From Salinisphaera sp. UBA1666 (GTDB lineage Bacteria; Pseudomonadota; Gammaproteobacteria; Nevskiales; Salinisphaeraceae): a stretch of DNA of 11,761 bases. The stretch is from contig DCKU01000115.1 of NCBI GenBank assembly GCA_002320455.1, forward strand, positions 1 through 11,761. The letters run 5' to 3'. Each line of letters begins with the position of its first letter. Within the stretch, counting starts at the first letter, position 1. This document shows positions 1 to 6,600 of this stretch, one piece after another. The notes beneath the pieces were generated by a model that saw only the letters and a program-made list of their open reading frames with translations, was not told where the DNA came from and did not search any database. A program made the position numbers and the translations under genes.

Positions 1-62
1 CTCGAACGCGATCCGCGAGAGGTTGTGCAGAGCTTCCCTAAGCGGCGAAGCAGATCGCGGGC

Positions 63-71
63 TGCTAGAAT
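63..71 (+). promoter_or_regulatory. Candidate extended -10 promoter for the trpF operon
   Basis: TGCTAGAAT matches the extended -10 form TGnTATAAT with one mismatch in the hexamer (TAGAAT at 66-71). No good -35 hexamer sits 16-18 nt upstream, which fits an extended -10 promoter. Transcription would start near 78, leaving a leader of about 37 nt before the trpF ATG at 115. This placement also argues against the more upstream in-frame start. It is a pattern match only. Confidence 0.45.
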
Positions 72-114
72 AAAGCGCTTGGCAGCAAGGCAGCTTTCGA
101 GAACCCATTTGGTC

Positions 115-747
115 ATGTCCCACGTGCGCACCAAGATCTGCGGCCTGTGTTCGGTCGACGACGCAAGGGCGGCGGTGACCGCCGGCGCCGATGCGCTGGG
201 CTTCGTGTTCACGTCGCGTAGCTCGCGCCGCGTAGACGCACGCCAAGCGGCGGAAATGACCGCACATATCGGGCCGTTCGTCAGCCGCGTGGCCTTGTTC
301 ATGGACGACGACGCAACAATGATCGACCGCGTGTTGGAAACCGTCGCGATCGATGTGCTCCAGTTCCACGGCAGCGAGTCGGCCGCCTTCTGTCGATCGT
401 TTGGCAAGCCCTACATGAAGGCGCTGGCCATGGGGGAGGGCACGTTGTCGCTCGCCGACAGCGCGGCCGATTACCCCGACGCCGCGGCGTTGCTGCTGGA
501 CGGACATAGGGCCGGCCAAGCCGGCGGTTTGGGCCAGACGTTTGATTGGCAGACGGACATTTCGGCGTTGCCGATGCCGGTGGTGGCCGCAGGCGGCTTA
601 CACGCCGACAACGTCGGCGAAGCCATCGCCGCACTTCGCCCGTATGCCGTGGATGTCAGTAGCGGTGTCGAGACGGCACCGGGCCGGAAATCGGCTGAAA
701 AGATGCACGCGTTCATCGACGCAGTACAAAAGGCAGGTCAGTCATGA
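115..747 (+). CDS. trpF: Phosphoribosylanthranilate isomerase
   Basis: TrpF catalyses the Amadori rearrangement of N-(5-phosphoribosyl)anthranilate to CdRP in cytoplasmic tryptophan synthesis. The 210-residue product is the usual length for a stand-alone (beta/alpha)8 enzyme. It has KICGL with the general-base Cys9, LQFHG (83-87), LLLDG with the general-acid Asp129, the phosphate loop GGLGQTFDW (137-145), AAGGL (158-162) and VSSGVE (181-186). The frame is open upstream to a GTG at 25, but that adds a basic, non-homologous N-terminus and lies upstream of the candidate promoter, so I chose the ATG at 115. The ribosome site is weak (GAGA at 99-102). The stop overlaps the trpB start (ATGA). One oddity is Leu139 where Ser or Thr is usual in GG(S/T)G. 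Confidence 0.96.
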   Translation: MSHVRTKICGLCSVDDARAAVTAGADALGFVFTSRSSRRVDARQAAEMTAHIGPFVSRVALFMDDDATMIDRVLETVAIDVLQFHGSESAAFCRSFGKPYMKALAMGEGTLSLADSAADYPDAAALLLDGHRAGQAGGLGQTFDWQTDISALPMPVVAAGGLHADNVGEAIAALRPYAVDVSSGVETAPGRKSAEKMHAFIDAVQKAGQS

Positions 748-2000
748 GTACGACCGAGAATATGAATCCCACGATCGACCCGGCTGCCGGTTTGAAAGCC
801 CATGCCTGGCGCGACACGCCCGATGTGCGCGGCCATTTCGGGCCCTACGGCGGGCGTTTTGTCGCCGAAACGCTCATGGCGCCGCTGGACGAGCTGGCCA
901 CGGCCTATGCCGAAGCCCAGCAGGATCCAGCGTTCAAGGCCAAGCTGGACGCCGACATGGCCGACTTCGTGGGACGGCCGACGCCGATCTATCACGCCGA
1001 ACGGCTGTCGAAGAAAGCGGGCGGCGCACAGATCTGGTTCAAGCGCGAAGACCTGAACCACACCGGCGCGCATAAGATCAACAACTGCATCGGCCAGGCC
1101 ATGCTGGCCGTGCGAATGGGCAAGACCCGCATCATCGCCGAGACCGGCGCCGGTCAGCACGGTGTGGCGACGGCCACGGTCGCCGCGCGCCTGGGGCTGA
1201 CCTGTGTCGTGTTCATGGGCAGCGAGGACATGCGGCGCCAGGCCACCAACGTCTATCGCATGCGTCTGCTGGGTGCCGAAGTGCGACCCGTTGAGTCCGG
1301 CTCCAAGACGCTGAAAGACGCGATGAACGAAGCCCTGCGGGACTGGGTGGCCAACGTCGACAACACCTTCTACATCATCGGTACCGTCGCCGGCCCGGCG
1401 CCGTATCCGGCAATGGTGCGTGATTTCCAGGCCGTCATCGGCCGCGAGTCGCGTCGGCAGATGCTCGAGCGCAGCGGCAAGCTGCCGGATGCGCTGGTGG
1501 CCTGTGTCGGCGGCGGCTCGAACGCTATCGGGCTGTTCTATCCGTTTCTCGACGATGAATCGGTCAAGATATACGGCGTAGAAGCCGGCGGCGATGGTAT
1601 CGAGTCAGGCCGCCATGCGGCGCCCTTGTCGGCCGGCGTGTCTGGGGTGCTGCACGGCAACCGCACCTATCTCATGCAGGACGATAACGGTCAGATCATG
1701 GGCACGCATTCGGTGTCGGCCGGGCTGGATTATCCGGGCGTCGGGCCGGAGCACGCCTGGCTTAAGGATATCGGGCGCGCCGAGTATGTCAGCGTGACCG
1801 ACCAGGAAGCGCTGGCGGCCTTCCACGAATGCACGCGCATTGAGGGCGTCATCCCGGCGCTGGAAACGGCCCATGCGGTGGCTTATGCGCAACGTCTGGC
1901 AGCGACAATGTCTCCGGAACAATCCATTCTGTTGAATCTGTCCGGCCGGGGCGACAAGGACATGGGCAGCGTGGCCGAAGCCGCGGGAGAAACGCTTTGA
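744..2000 (+). CDS. trpB: Tryptophan synthase beta chain
   Basis: TrpB is the PLP-dependent beta subunit of the alpha2-beta2 tryptophan synthase. It condenses indole, channelled from TrpA, with L-serine. The product has 418 residues, about 20 more than E. coli TrpB, mostly an N-terminal extension of about 24 residues before the conserved HFGPYGGRFV. HTGAHKINN carries the Schiff-base Lys111. ETGAGQHG follows with the catalytic Glu133, at the same 22-residue distance as K87/E109 in E. coli. The glycine loop CVGGGSNAIG binds the PLP phosphate, and LSGRGDKD near the C-terminus has Ser400 for the pyridine nitrogen. The ATG at 744 overlaps the trpF stop by 4 nt. The stop overlaps the TTG start of trpA, so the two subunits are likely made in a coupled ratio. 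Confidence 0.98.
   Translation: MSTTENMNPTIDPAAGLKAHAWRDTPDVRGHFGPYGGRFVAETLMAPLDELATAYAEAQQDPAFKAKLDADMADFVGRPTPIYHAERLSKKAGGAQIWFKREDLNHTGAHKINNCIGQAMLAVRMGKTRIIAETGAGQHGVATATVAARLGLTCVVFMGSEDMRRQATNVYRMRLLGAEVRPVESGSKTLKDAMNEALRDWVANVDNTFYIIGTVAGPAPYPAMVRDFQAVIGRESRRQMLERSGKLPDALVACVGGGSNAIGLFYPFLDDESVKIYGVEAGGDGIESGRHAAPLSAGVSGVLHGNRTYLMQDDNGQIMGTHSVSAGLDYPGVGPEHAWLKDIGRAEYVSVTDQEALAAFHECTRIEGVIPALETAHAVAYAQRLAATMSPEQSILLNLSGRGDKDMGSVAEAAGETL
1985..1989 (+). promoter_or_regulatory. Ribosome binding site that decides the trpA start
   Basis: GGGAG lies inside the end of trpB, 7 nt before the TTG at 1997. It is a strong Shine-Dalgarno match at ideal spacing. There is no ATG or GTG near the expected N-terminus, so this site supports the rare TTG start of trpA. 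Confidence 0.7.
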
Positions 2001-2872
2001 ACGCATCGACGCCGAGCGCTGATAACCGCCTGACACAGCGCTTTGCCCAGCTTAGAAAGGCCGGGCGTACCGCGCTCATTCCGTACTTGACCGCCGGTGA
2101 TCCGTATCCGGATGCCACGGTCGATTTCATGCACACGCTGGTCGCCGCCGGGGCCGACGTCATCGAGCTGGGCGTGCCTTTTACCGACCCCATGGCCGAC
2201 GGGCCGGTGATCCAGGCCGCCTGTGAACGCGCGCTGGTGCATGGCACCAGCCTGCGCGACGTGATTACCATGGTGGCGCGCTTTCGTGAAGATGATGCTG
2301 AAACGCCGGTCGTACTCATGGGCTATTACAATCCCATTGACCGGCTGGGCCTGGAATCGTTTGCAGACAAGGCCCAGACGGCGGGCGTGGACGGCGTGTT
2401 GATCGTCGACCTGACGGCCGAAGAAGCCCCTGAGGTGGTCCCGAGTCTGGCCGCGGCAAACCTTTCGCCGGTCTGTTTGATCGCGCCGACCACCGGCGAG
2501 GCCCGGATCAAGCTGATCTGCGAAAATGCCGGCGGCTATATCTATTATGTGTCGTTCAAGGGCGTCACCGGGGCTGCCAGCCTGGATACCGATGCGCTGG
2601 CCGGCCAGATCGAACCGATTCGTCGGGCCACGGACCTGCCAATTGGCGTAGGCTTTGGGGTGCGCACGCCGGATAACGCTGCGGCCGTAGCCGACGTGGC
2701 CGACGGCGTGGTCGTGGGTAGCGTGCTGGTCGGACAGATCGCCGCCCACCTGAATGACGTGGGCGCGGCCCAGTCGGCGTTGTCGAAGACGCTGGGGGCG
2801 ATGCGTGCGGCGATCGATACGCAGGACAGCAGTCGCAAGGCCGGACAAAAACAAGAGGGTGAACACGCGTGA
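1997..2872 (+). CDS. trpA: Tryptophan synthase alpha chain
   Basis: TrpA cleaves indole-3-glycerol phosphate to indole and glyceraldehyde-3-phosphate; indole tunnels to TrpB. The 291-residue protein shows the TIM-barrel signatures LIPYLTAGDP (27-36) and IELGVPFTDPMADGP. These carry the catalytic Glu57 and Asp68, spaced as E49/D60 in E. coli. YYVSFKGVTGA and the phosphate-binding GFGV segment follow. It is somewhat longer than E. coli TrpA (268 residues) through a polar C-terminal tail rich in Gln, Lys and Glu. Translation most likely starts at TTG 1997, in a TTGA overlap with the trpB stop and backed by GGGAG at 1985-1989. Its own stop overlaps the GTG start of accD. Confidence 0.97.
   Translation: MNASTPSADNRLTQRFAQLRKAGRTALIPYLTAGDPYPDATVDFMHTLVAAGADVIELGVPFTDPMADGPVIQAACERALVHGTSLRDVITMVARFREDDAETPVVLMGYYNPIDRLGLESFADKAQTAGVDGVLIVDLTAEEAPEVVPSLAAANLSPVCLIAPTTGEARIKLICENAGGYIYYVSFKGVTGAASLDTDALAGQIEPIRRATDLPIGVGFGVRTPDNAAAVADVADGVVVGSVLVGQIAAHLNDVGAAQSALSKTLGAMRAAIDTQDSSRKAGQKQEGEHA
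2855..2859 (+). promoter_or_regulatory. Ribosome binding site for accD
   Basis: GAGGG in the last codons of trpA lies 9 nt before the GTG at 2869. It supports that GTG as the accD start inside the GTGA stop/start overlap. Confidence 0.65.
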
Positions 2873-3843
2873 GCTGGCTCGAGAAATTGATGCCGTCGAA
2901 AATGCGGGGCGACGGTCCGCGTAGTAAGAACAGCGTGCCGGAAGGCGTCTGGACGAAATGCAGCAGCTGCGGTGCGGTGCTCTACACCGCCGAAATGGAG
3001 CGCTCGCTGCACGTTTGCCCCAAATGCAACGCCCACCAACGACTGCGGGCGCGTCAGCGTCTGGATTTGTTTCTGGACACCGATCATCGTGAAGAACTGG
3101 CCACGGGCCTGGAGCCCAAGGACCCGTTGAAGTTCCGCGACTCCAAGAAATATCGCGATCGCCTGTCGGCAGCACAGAAAGACTCCGGCGAGCGCGAAGC
3201 GGTGGTCATGATGGCCGGCCAGCTCAAGACGCTGCCGATCGTGGCTGGTGCCATGGACTTTAAGTTCATGGGCGGCTCCATGGGCAGCGTGGTCGGTGAA
3301 TCGTTCGTGCGCGGGGTGCACGAAGCCATCGAGCGCGAGACACCGTTCGTGTTCTTCTCGGCGTCGGGCGGCGCGCGCATGCAGGAGGGCTTGTTCTCGC
3401 TCATGCAGATGGGCAAGACCAGTGCTGCGCTCTCGCGGCTGGCCGACCGCGGTCTGCCGTTTGTCTCGGTGCTAACACACCCGACGATGGGCGGCGTTGC
3501 GGCCAGCTTTGCCATGCTGGGCGATATCAACGTGGCCGAGCCTGAAGCGCTGGTCGGCTTCGCTGGTCCTCGAGTAATCGAACAGACCGTGAAACAGACG
3601 CTGCCGGAAGGCTTTCAGCGCAGCGAGTTCCTGCTCGAGCACGGCGCGATCGATATGATCGTTGAGCGCGAGCAGCTGCGCGACCGGATTCACAGCGCGG
3701 TGTCGATGATGACGCATCAGCCCCCGCTGCCGGAGCAGGACAGCGAGGCCGCGGCGCCGGCAGACGCCAGCGATGACGACGGTCAGCCCGCGCCCACGAG
3801 CGGCGACGACGCCGATACCGCGGCGGATCCACACTCGAATTGA
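2869..3843 (+). CDS. accD: Acetyl-CoA carboxylase carboxyltransferase subunit beta
   Basis: AccD pairs with AccA (not in this window) to form the carboxyltransferase of acetyl-CoA carboxylase, moving CO2 from biotinyl-AccB to acetyl-CoA to make malonyl-CoA for fatty acid synthesis. An N-terminal zinc ribbon is intact: Cys31-x2-Cys34 and Cys50-x2-Cys53. The crotonase-like core follows, including the GGARMQEG motif and the TMGGVAASFA segment that lines the active site. The protein has 324 residues against 304 in E. coli. The difference is a low-complexity tail from about residue 287, rich in Asp, Ala and Pro, with no known role. It starts at GTG 2869 in an overlap with trpA. The stop overlaps the folC TTG start. 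Confidence 0.97.
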   Translation: MSWLEKLMPSKMRGDGPRSKNSVPEGVWTKCSSCGAVLYTAEMERSLHVCPKCNAHQRLRARQRLDLFLDTDHREELATGLEPKDPLKFRDSKKYRDRLSAAQKDSGEREAVVMMAGQLKTLPIVAGAMDFKFMGGSMGSVVGESFVRGVHEAIERETPFVFFSASGGARMQEGLFSLMQMGKTSAALSRLADRGLPFVSVLTHPTMGGVAASFAMLGDINVAEPEALVGFAGPRVIEQTVKQTLPEGFQRSEFLLEHGAIDMIVEREQLRDRIHSAVSMMTHQPPLPEQDSEAAAPADASDDDGQPAPTSGDDADTAADPHSN

Positions 3844-5096
3844 GCGACAGCCACGCGAGGCCGGACACGCTTGACGACTGGCTAAGTCGTCAGCTGGCCG
3901 CGCACCCAACCGAAATAGAGCTGGGGCTGACTCGCGTGGCCAAAGTGGCCGATGCCCTGGATGTCCGACGGCCGGCCGCCCAGTCGCTGGTCATCGGTGG
4001 CACCAACGGCAAGGGCAGCTGTGTTGCACTTGCCTCCGGTTTGATAGGGCCGCGCGCTCGTGTGGGCTGCTATACCTCGCCGCACCTGTGGCGCTACAAC
4101 GAACGGGTGACCATCGATGGGCAGCCCGTCAGTGACGGCGCGCTCGTCGACGCGTTCGAGGCCATCGAGGCTGCGCGTGGCGATACATCCCTGACGTTTT
4201 TCGAGTGGGGCACGCTGGCCGCACTTTGGTTATTCAAACGACACGCCGTCGATGTCGCCGTTCTCGAAGTCGGGCTGGGCGGACGTCTGGATGCGGTCAA
4301 TATTGTTGATGCCGACGTGGCCCTCGTGGTCTCTATCGGCCTGGATCATACGGACTGGCTGGGCGATACCCGCGAGGCGATCGGGGCCGAAAAAGCCGGT
4401 ATTTTTCGCCGCGATCGCGCCGCTCTCTGCGGCGAGCGGGATCGACCGGCCAGCCTGGCCGCGCAGGCACACGCCCACGGCGCGCGATTTGAGTCGATCG
4501 GCGACGATTTCGACATCACGGCCAGCGGCGATACGTGGCAAATCCGCGCCGGTGACTGGCGTTTAGACGTTGCCGCACCGCAGGCGGTCTATGCCGATAA
4601 CCTTGCGGCCAGCGTCGTGGCCGTGCGGCGACTGGGCTTCGATATTACCGCCGACGACGTCGCGCGCTCGGCGCTGGCCCAGCAGCGATTACCCGGTCGG
4701 CGAGAGTGGCAGGCAACGCGGCCGGCGATCGTCTACGATGTGGGTCATAACGCAGCCGCCATCGAGCTGTTGGCGCAGGACTTGGCTGATCGGGCGTTTG
4801 ATGCGGTTCACCTGGTGATCGGCATGCTGGCTGACAAGCCGGTCGAGGCAATCAGCGCCCGGTTGGCCGAGCAAGTTGATTGCTGGTACCCGGTCGATTT
4901 GTCGGAGGTAACGCCGCGCGGTTTGACGGCCGAGGCGCTGGCCGGCCGGCTAGGTCTCGACTCTGGCCGGCCGATCTATGGCAGTCCGGCGGCCGGGCTC
5001 GCGGCCGCACGCGCGAGCGCGGGTGCGGCCGATTGTGTTGTGGTCTGTGGTTCTTTTTATACGGTGGCCCAGCTTCGGGATCCAAAACATGAATGA
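3840..5096 (+). CDS. folC: Bifunctional folylpolyglutamate / dihydrofolate synthase
   Basis: FolC adds glutamate to dihydropteroate to make dihydrofolate and then extends tetrahydrofolate polyglutamates, using ATP. The 418-residue product is of normal length. It has the Mur-ligase P-loop GTNGKGS (54-60), the substrate loop YTSPHL, LEVGLGGRLDAVN, a GLDHTDWLG segment, EKAGIFR with the lysine usually carbamylated for metal binding, and DVGHN at the start of the C-terminal domain (usually DVAHN). The start is TTG 3840, in a TTGA overlap with accD. It puts TLDDWL at the expected distance from the N-terminus; no ATG or GTG is nearby and the upstream Shine-Dalgarno match is weak, so coupling probably drives initiation. 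Linkage to accD and dedD is the standard gammaproteobacterial order. Confidence 0.95.
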   Translation: MSDSHARPDTLDDWLSRQLAAHPTEIELGLTRVAKVADALDVRRPAAQSLVIGGTNGKGSCVALASGLIGPRARVGCYTSPHLWRYNERVTIDGQPVSDGALVDAFEAIEAARGDTSLTFFEWGTLAALWLFKRHAVDVAVLEVGLGGRLDAVNIVDADVALVVSIGLDHTDWLGDTREAIGAEKAGIFRRDRAALCGERDRPASLAAQAHAHGARFESIGDDFDITASGDTWQIRAGDWRLDVAAPQAVYADNLAASVVAVRRLGFDITADDVARSALAQQRLPGRREWQATRPAIVYDVGHNAAAIELLAQDLADRAFDAVHLVIGMLADKPVEAISARLAEQVDCWYPVDLSEVTPRGLTAEALAGRLGLDSGRPIYGSPAAGLAAARASAGAADCVVVCGSFYTVAQLRDPKHE

Positions 5097-5898
5097 CGTA
5101 ATGAAAAAACGCCTGATCGGCGTCGCCATCATCATCGCCGTCGGCGTGCTCGTGCCGGTGCTGCTATCGCAGTGCATGGGCTCGAACGACTCGGGTGAAA
5201 AATCCGGCGAGATGCGGGTCTACACAGTGGACCCGGACGGCCAGGCCACGCGCGAAAGCGACGACGATGACAGCGAGCAGGGCCCGGACATGCCGGACGC
5301 AGTCTCGCCGCAGCGCGACGACTCTGCCGATGATGCCGCTGACTCTAACGAGGAAGAGTTCGAAACGCCGCCGGTCTCTGGCGGTCAGAGCGCCTCGTCT
5401 GACGCCGACGATTCGGTCGAGGCCGAAGCGAATCGGTCCGAGCCGGAGACCGCCTCCGAGCCGAACCAACGACAGCAACAGCGTGAGCCGCAGCGCGAGA
5501 CCCCCGCCGAACGAGAGCCTGCACCGGAACCCAAACGCGCCGCGCCCGCGTCTTCGAACTCGGGCAGCGATTACGGCGCCTCGACGCAGGGCCGCGCCAG
5601 CGGTGCGACGCGTTCGCAGTCATCGTCGAACAACAGCGGCTCGCAAAGCGGCCTGTCGCGCGCCTCGATCAGCGGCTGGGTCGTTCAGGTGGGCAGCTTC
5701 TCCGAGCGCTCCAACGCCTCGGACCTGGCGCGCCAGCTCAGCGGCAGCTTCACCGCCTCATACACGCCGGCCACCATCGACGGTCGTACGCTGTATCGCG
5801 TGAACGTCGGGCCGTTTGCCAACGAAGGCCAGGCGCGCAGCGCTGCCGATCGCCTGTCGCAGCAGGGCCGCCAAGGGCTGGTACGTAACCTGCCTTAA
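5089..5898 (+). CDS. dedD: SPOR-domain inner-membrane protein, DedD-like
   Basis: The 269-residue protein has a short cytoplasmic N-terminus (MNDVMKKR), one membrane helix at about residues 9-28 and a long polar linker rich in Asp, Glu, Ser, Gln and Pro (about 30-190). A C-terminal SPOR domain (about 196-269) opens with GWVVQVGSF and includes LYRVNVGPF. SPOR domains bind denuded septal peptidoglycan; in E. coli DedD recruits to the divisome and assists constriction. The position between folC and cvpA is the classic dedD locus. I chose the ATG at 5089, which overlaps folC by 8 nt and has GGGA 8 nt upstream. A second in-frame ATG at 5101 lacks a ribosome site. The linker is too divergent for a firm orthology call, so the symbol rests on domain plus synteny. 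Confidence 0.85.
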   Translation: MNDVMKKRLIGVAIIIAVGVLVPVLLSQCMGSNDSGEKSGEMRVYTVDPDGQATRESDDDDSEQGPDMPDAVSPQRDDSADDAADSNEEEFETPPVSGGQSASSDADDSVEAEANRSEPETASEPNQRQQQREPQRETPAEREPAPEPKRAAPASSNSGSDYGASTQGRASGATRSQSSSNNSGSQSGLSRASISGWVVQVGSFSERSNASDLARQLSGSFTASYTPATIDGRTLYRVNVGPFANEGQARSAADRLSQQGRQGLVRNLP

Positions 5899-5907
5899 TA
5901 CCGATAG

Positions 5908-5941
5908 CCGCCGACACGGTCGTCAATAACCGTGTCGGCGG
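5908..5941 (+). terminator. Perfect 13-bp hairpin after dedD, no T-tract
   Basis: CCGCCGACACGGT (5908-5920) pairs perfectly with ACCGTGTCGGCGG (5929-5941) around an 8-nt loop. It starts 10 nt after the dedD stop. No run of T follows on either strand, so it is not a canonical intrinsic terminator. It may act as an mRNA 3'-end stabiliser, a Rho-assisted stop, or a processing site between the trpF-dedD and cvpA-purF units. Confidence 0.55.
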
Positions 5942-5968
5942 AATGCCGGCTTGTATCCGGTCGCGCTC

Positions 5969-5977
5969 TGTTATCAT
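5969..5977 (+). promoter_or_regulatory. Candidate extended -10 promoter for cvpA-purF
   Basis: TGTTATCAT fits TGnTATAAT with one mismatch in the hexamer (TATCAT, 5972-5977). A poor -35 (TTGTAT, 5951-5956) lies 15 nt upstream. Transcription would start near 5984, giving a leader of about 23 nt to the cvpA ATG. It sits just after the 5908-5941 hairpin, as expected for a new transcription unit. I see no PurR-box-like palindrome here. Confidence 0.45.
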
Positions 5978-6006
5978 GACCGCCTTAGGCGTCCCAACGA
6001 GCCGTC

Positions 6007-6543
6007 ATGATCTGGATCGATGTCATCATCGCGATAGTGGTCGTGCTCTCGGCCATCATCGGTTTCTTTCGCGGCTTCTTGCGCGAGGTGCTGGGGCTGG
6101 CCACCTGGATCGTGGCGTTCTTCGTGGCGTTTCGCTTCGCTCCCCGTGTCGAAGGGTTTCTGGCGCACTGGATCGAGATGGATTCGGCGCGCCTCGTCGT
6201 GGCCTTCGCGGCGGTATTTATCGGCGTGCTGATCGCCGGGGCTATCGTCAACTACATGCTGGGGCGTTTGATTTCCAGTACCGGGCTGGCGGGCACCGAT
6301 CGTGTGCTGGGCATCGTGTTCGGCGTGGCCCGCGGCGTGGCCGTGCTCGTCTTGCTGGTCATGCTGGCCGGCGTGACCTCGATCCCGCGTGACGACTGGT
6401 GGCAGCGTTCGATCTTCATCGCCAAGCTTGAAGGCGGGGCGATCTGGGCCCGAACCTACCTGCCGCCCAACGTTGCCGGCGCCATCACGTTTCCGGACAG
6501 CGAGCCAAGCGCTGACCCGCCTACGACCACGCGTTCTTCATAA
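6007..6543 (+). CDS. cvpA: CvpA family inner-membrane protein
   Basis: CvpA is a small polytopic membrane protein named for its need in colicin V production in E. coli; its molecular role is still unclear, with reports linking it to envelope stress tolerance. The 178-residue product has four likely membrane segments at about residues 4-20, 30-44, 62-84 and 101-122. The family N-terminal pattern WIDVIIAI...GFFRGFLREVLGLATW is present. The C-terminal 15 residues are polar and low in complexity. The ATG at 6007 is the natural start, giving MIWIDV. The gene immediately precedes purF, as in E. coli and Pseudomonas, and is probably co-transcribed with it. Confidence 0.93.
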   Translation: MIWIDVIIAIVVVLSAIIGFFRGFLREVLGLATWIVAFFVAFRFAPRVEGFLAHWIEMDSARLVVAFAAVFIGVLIAGAIVNYMLGRLISSTGLAGTDRVLGIVFGVARGVAVLVLLVMLAGVTSIPRDDWWQRSIFIAKLEGGAIWARTYLPPNVAGAITFPDSEPSADPPTTTRSS

Positions 6544-6600
6544 CGCGGCGTCTCATCGACTGACTCGACCCCACGTCTTCTTCAACCGAGCGACTCGCTT

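Noticed and set aside
1..62. End of an upstream gene such as truA, expected before trpF
   Set aside because: Two forward frames stop here (TAA at 39-41 and 71-73), but the few residues carry no recognisable TruA C-terminus, so no call is made.
1883..3175. A 430-codon minus-strand frame across trpB, trpA and accD
   Set aside because: It crosses three well-supported genes, has no family match that I can see and no ribosome site; it is a codon-bias shadow.
5161..5178. Possible lipoprotein signal in the DedD-like protein (LLSQC)
   Set aside because: The residue before Cys is Gln, not Gly/Ala/Ser, so it is a poor lipobox. A simple membrane anchor fits the family better.
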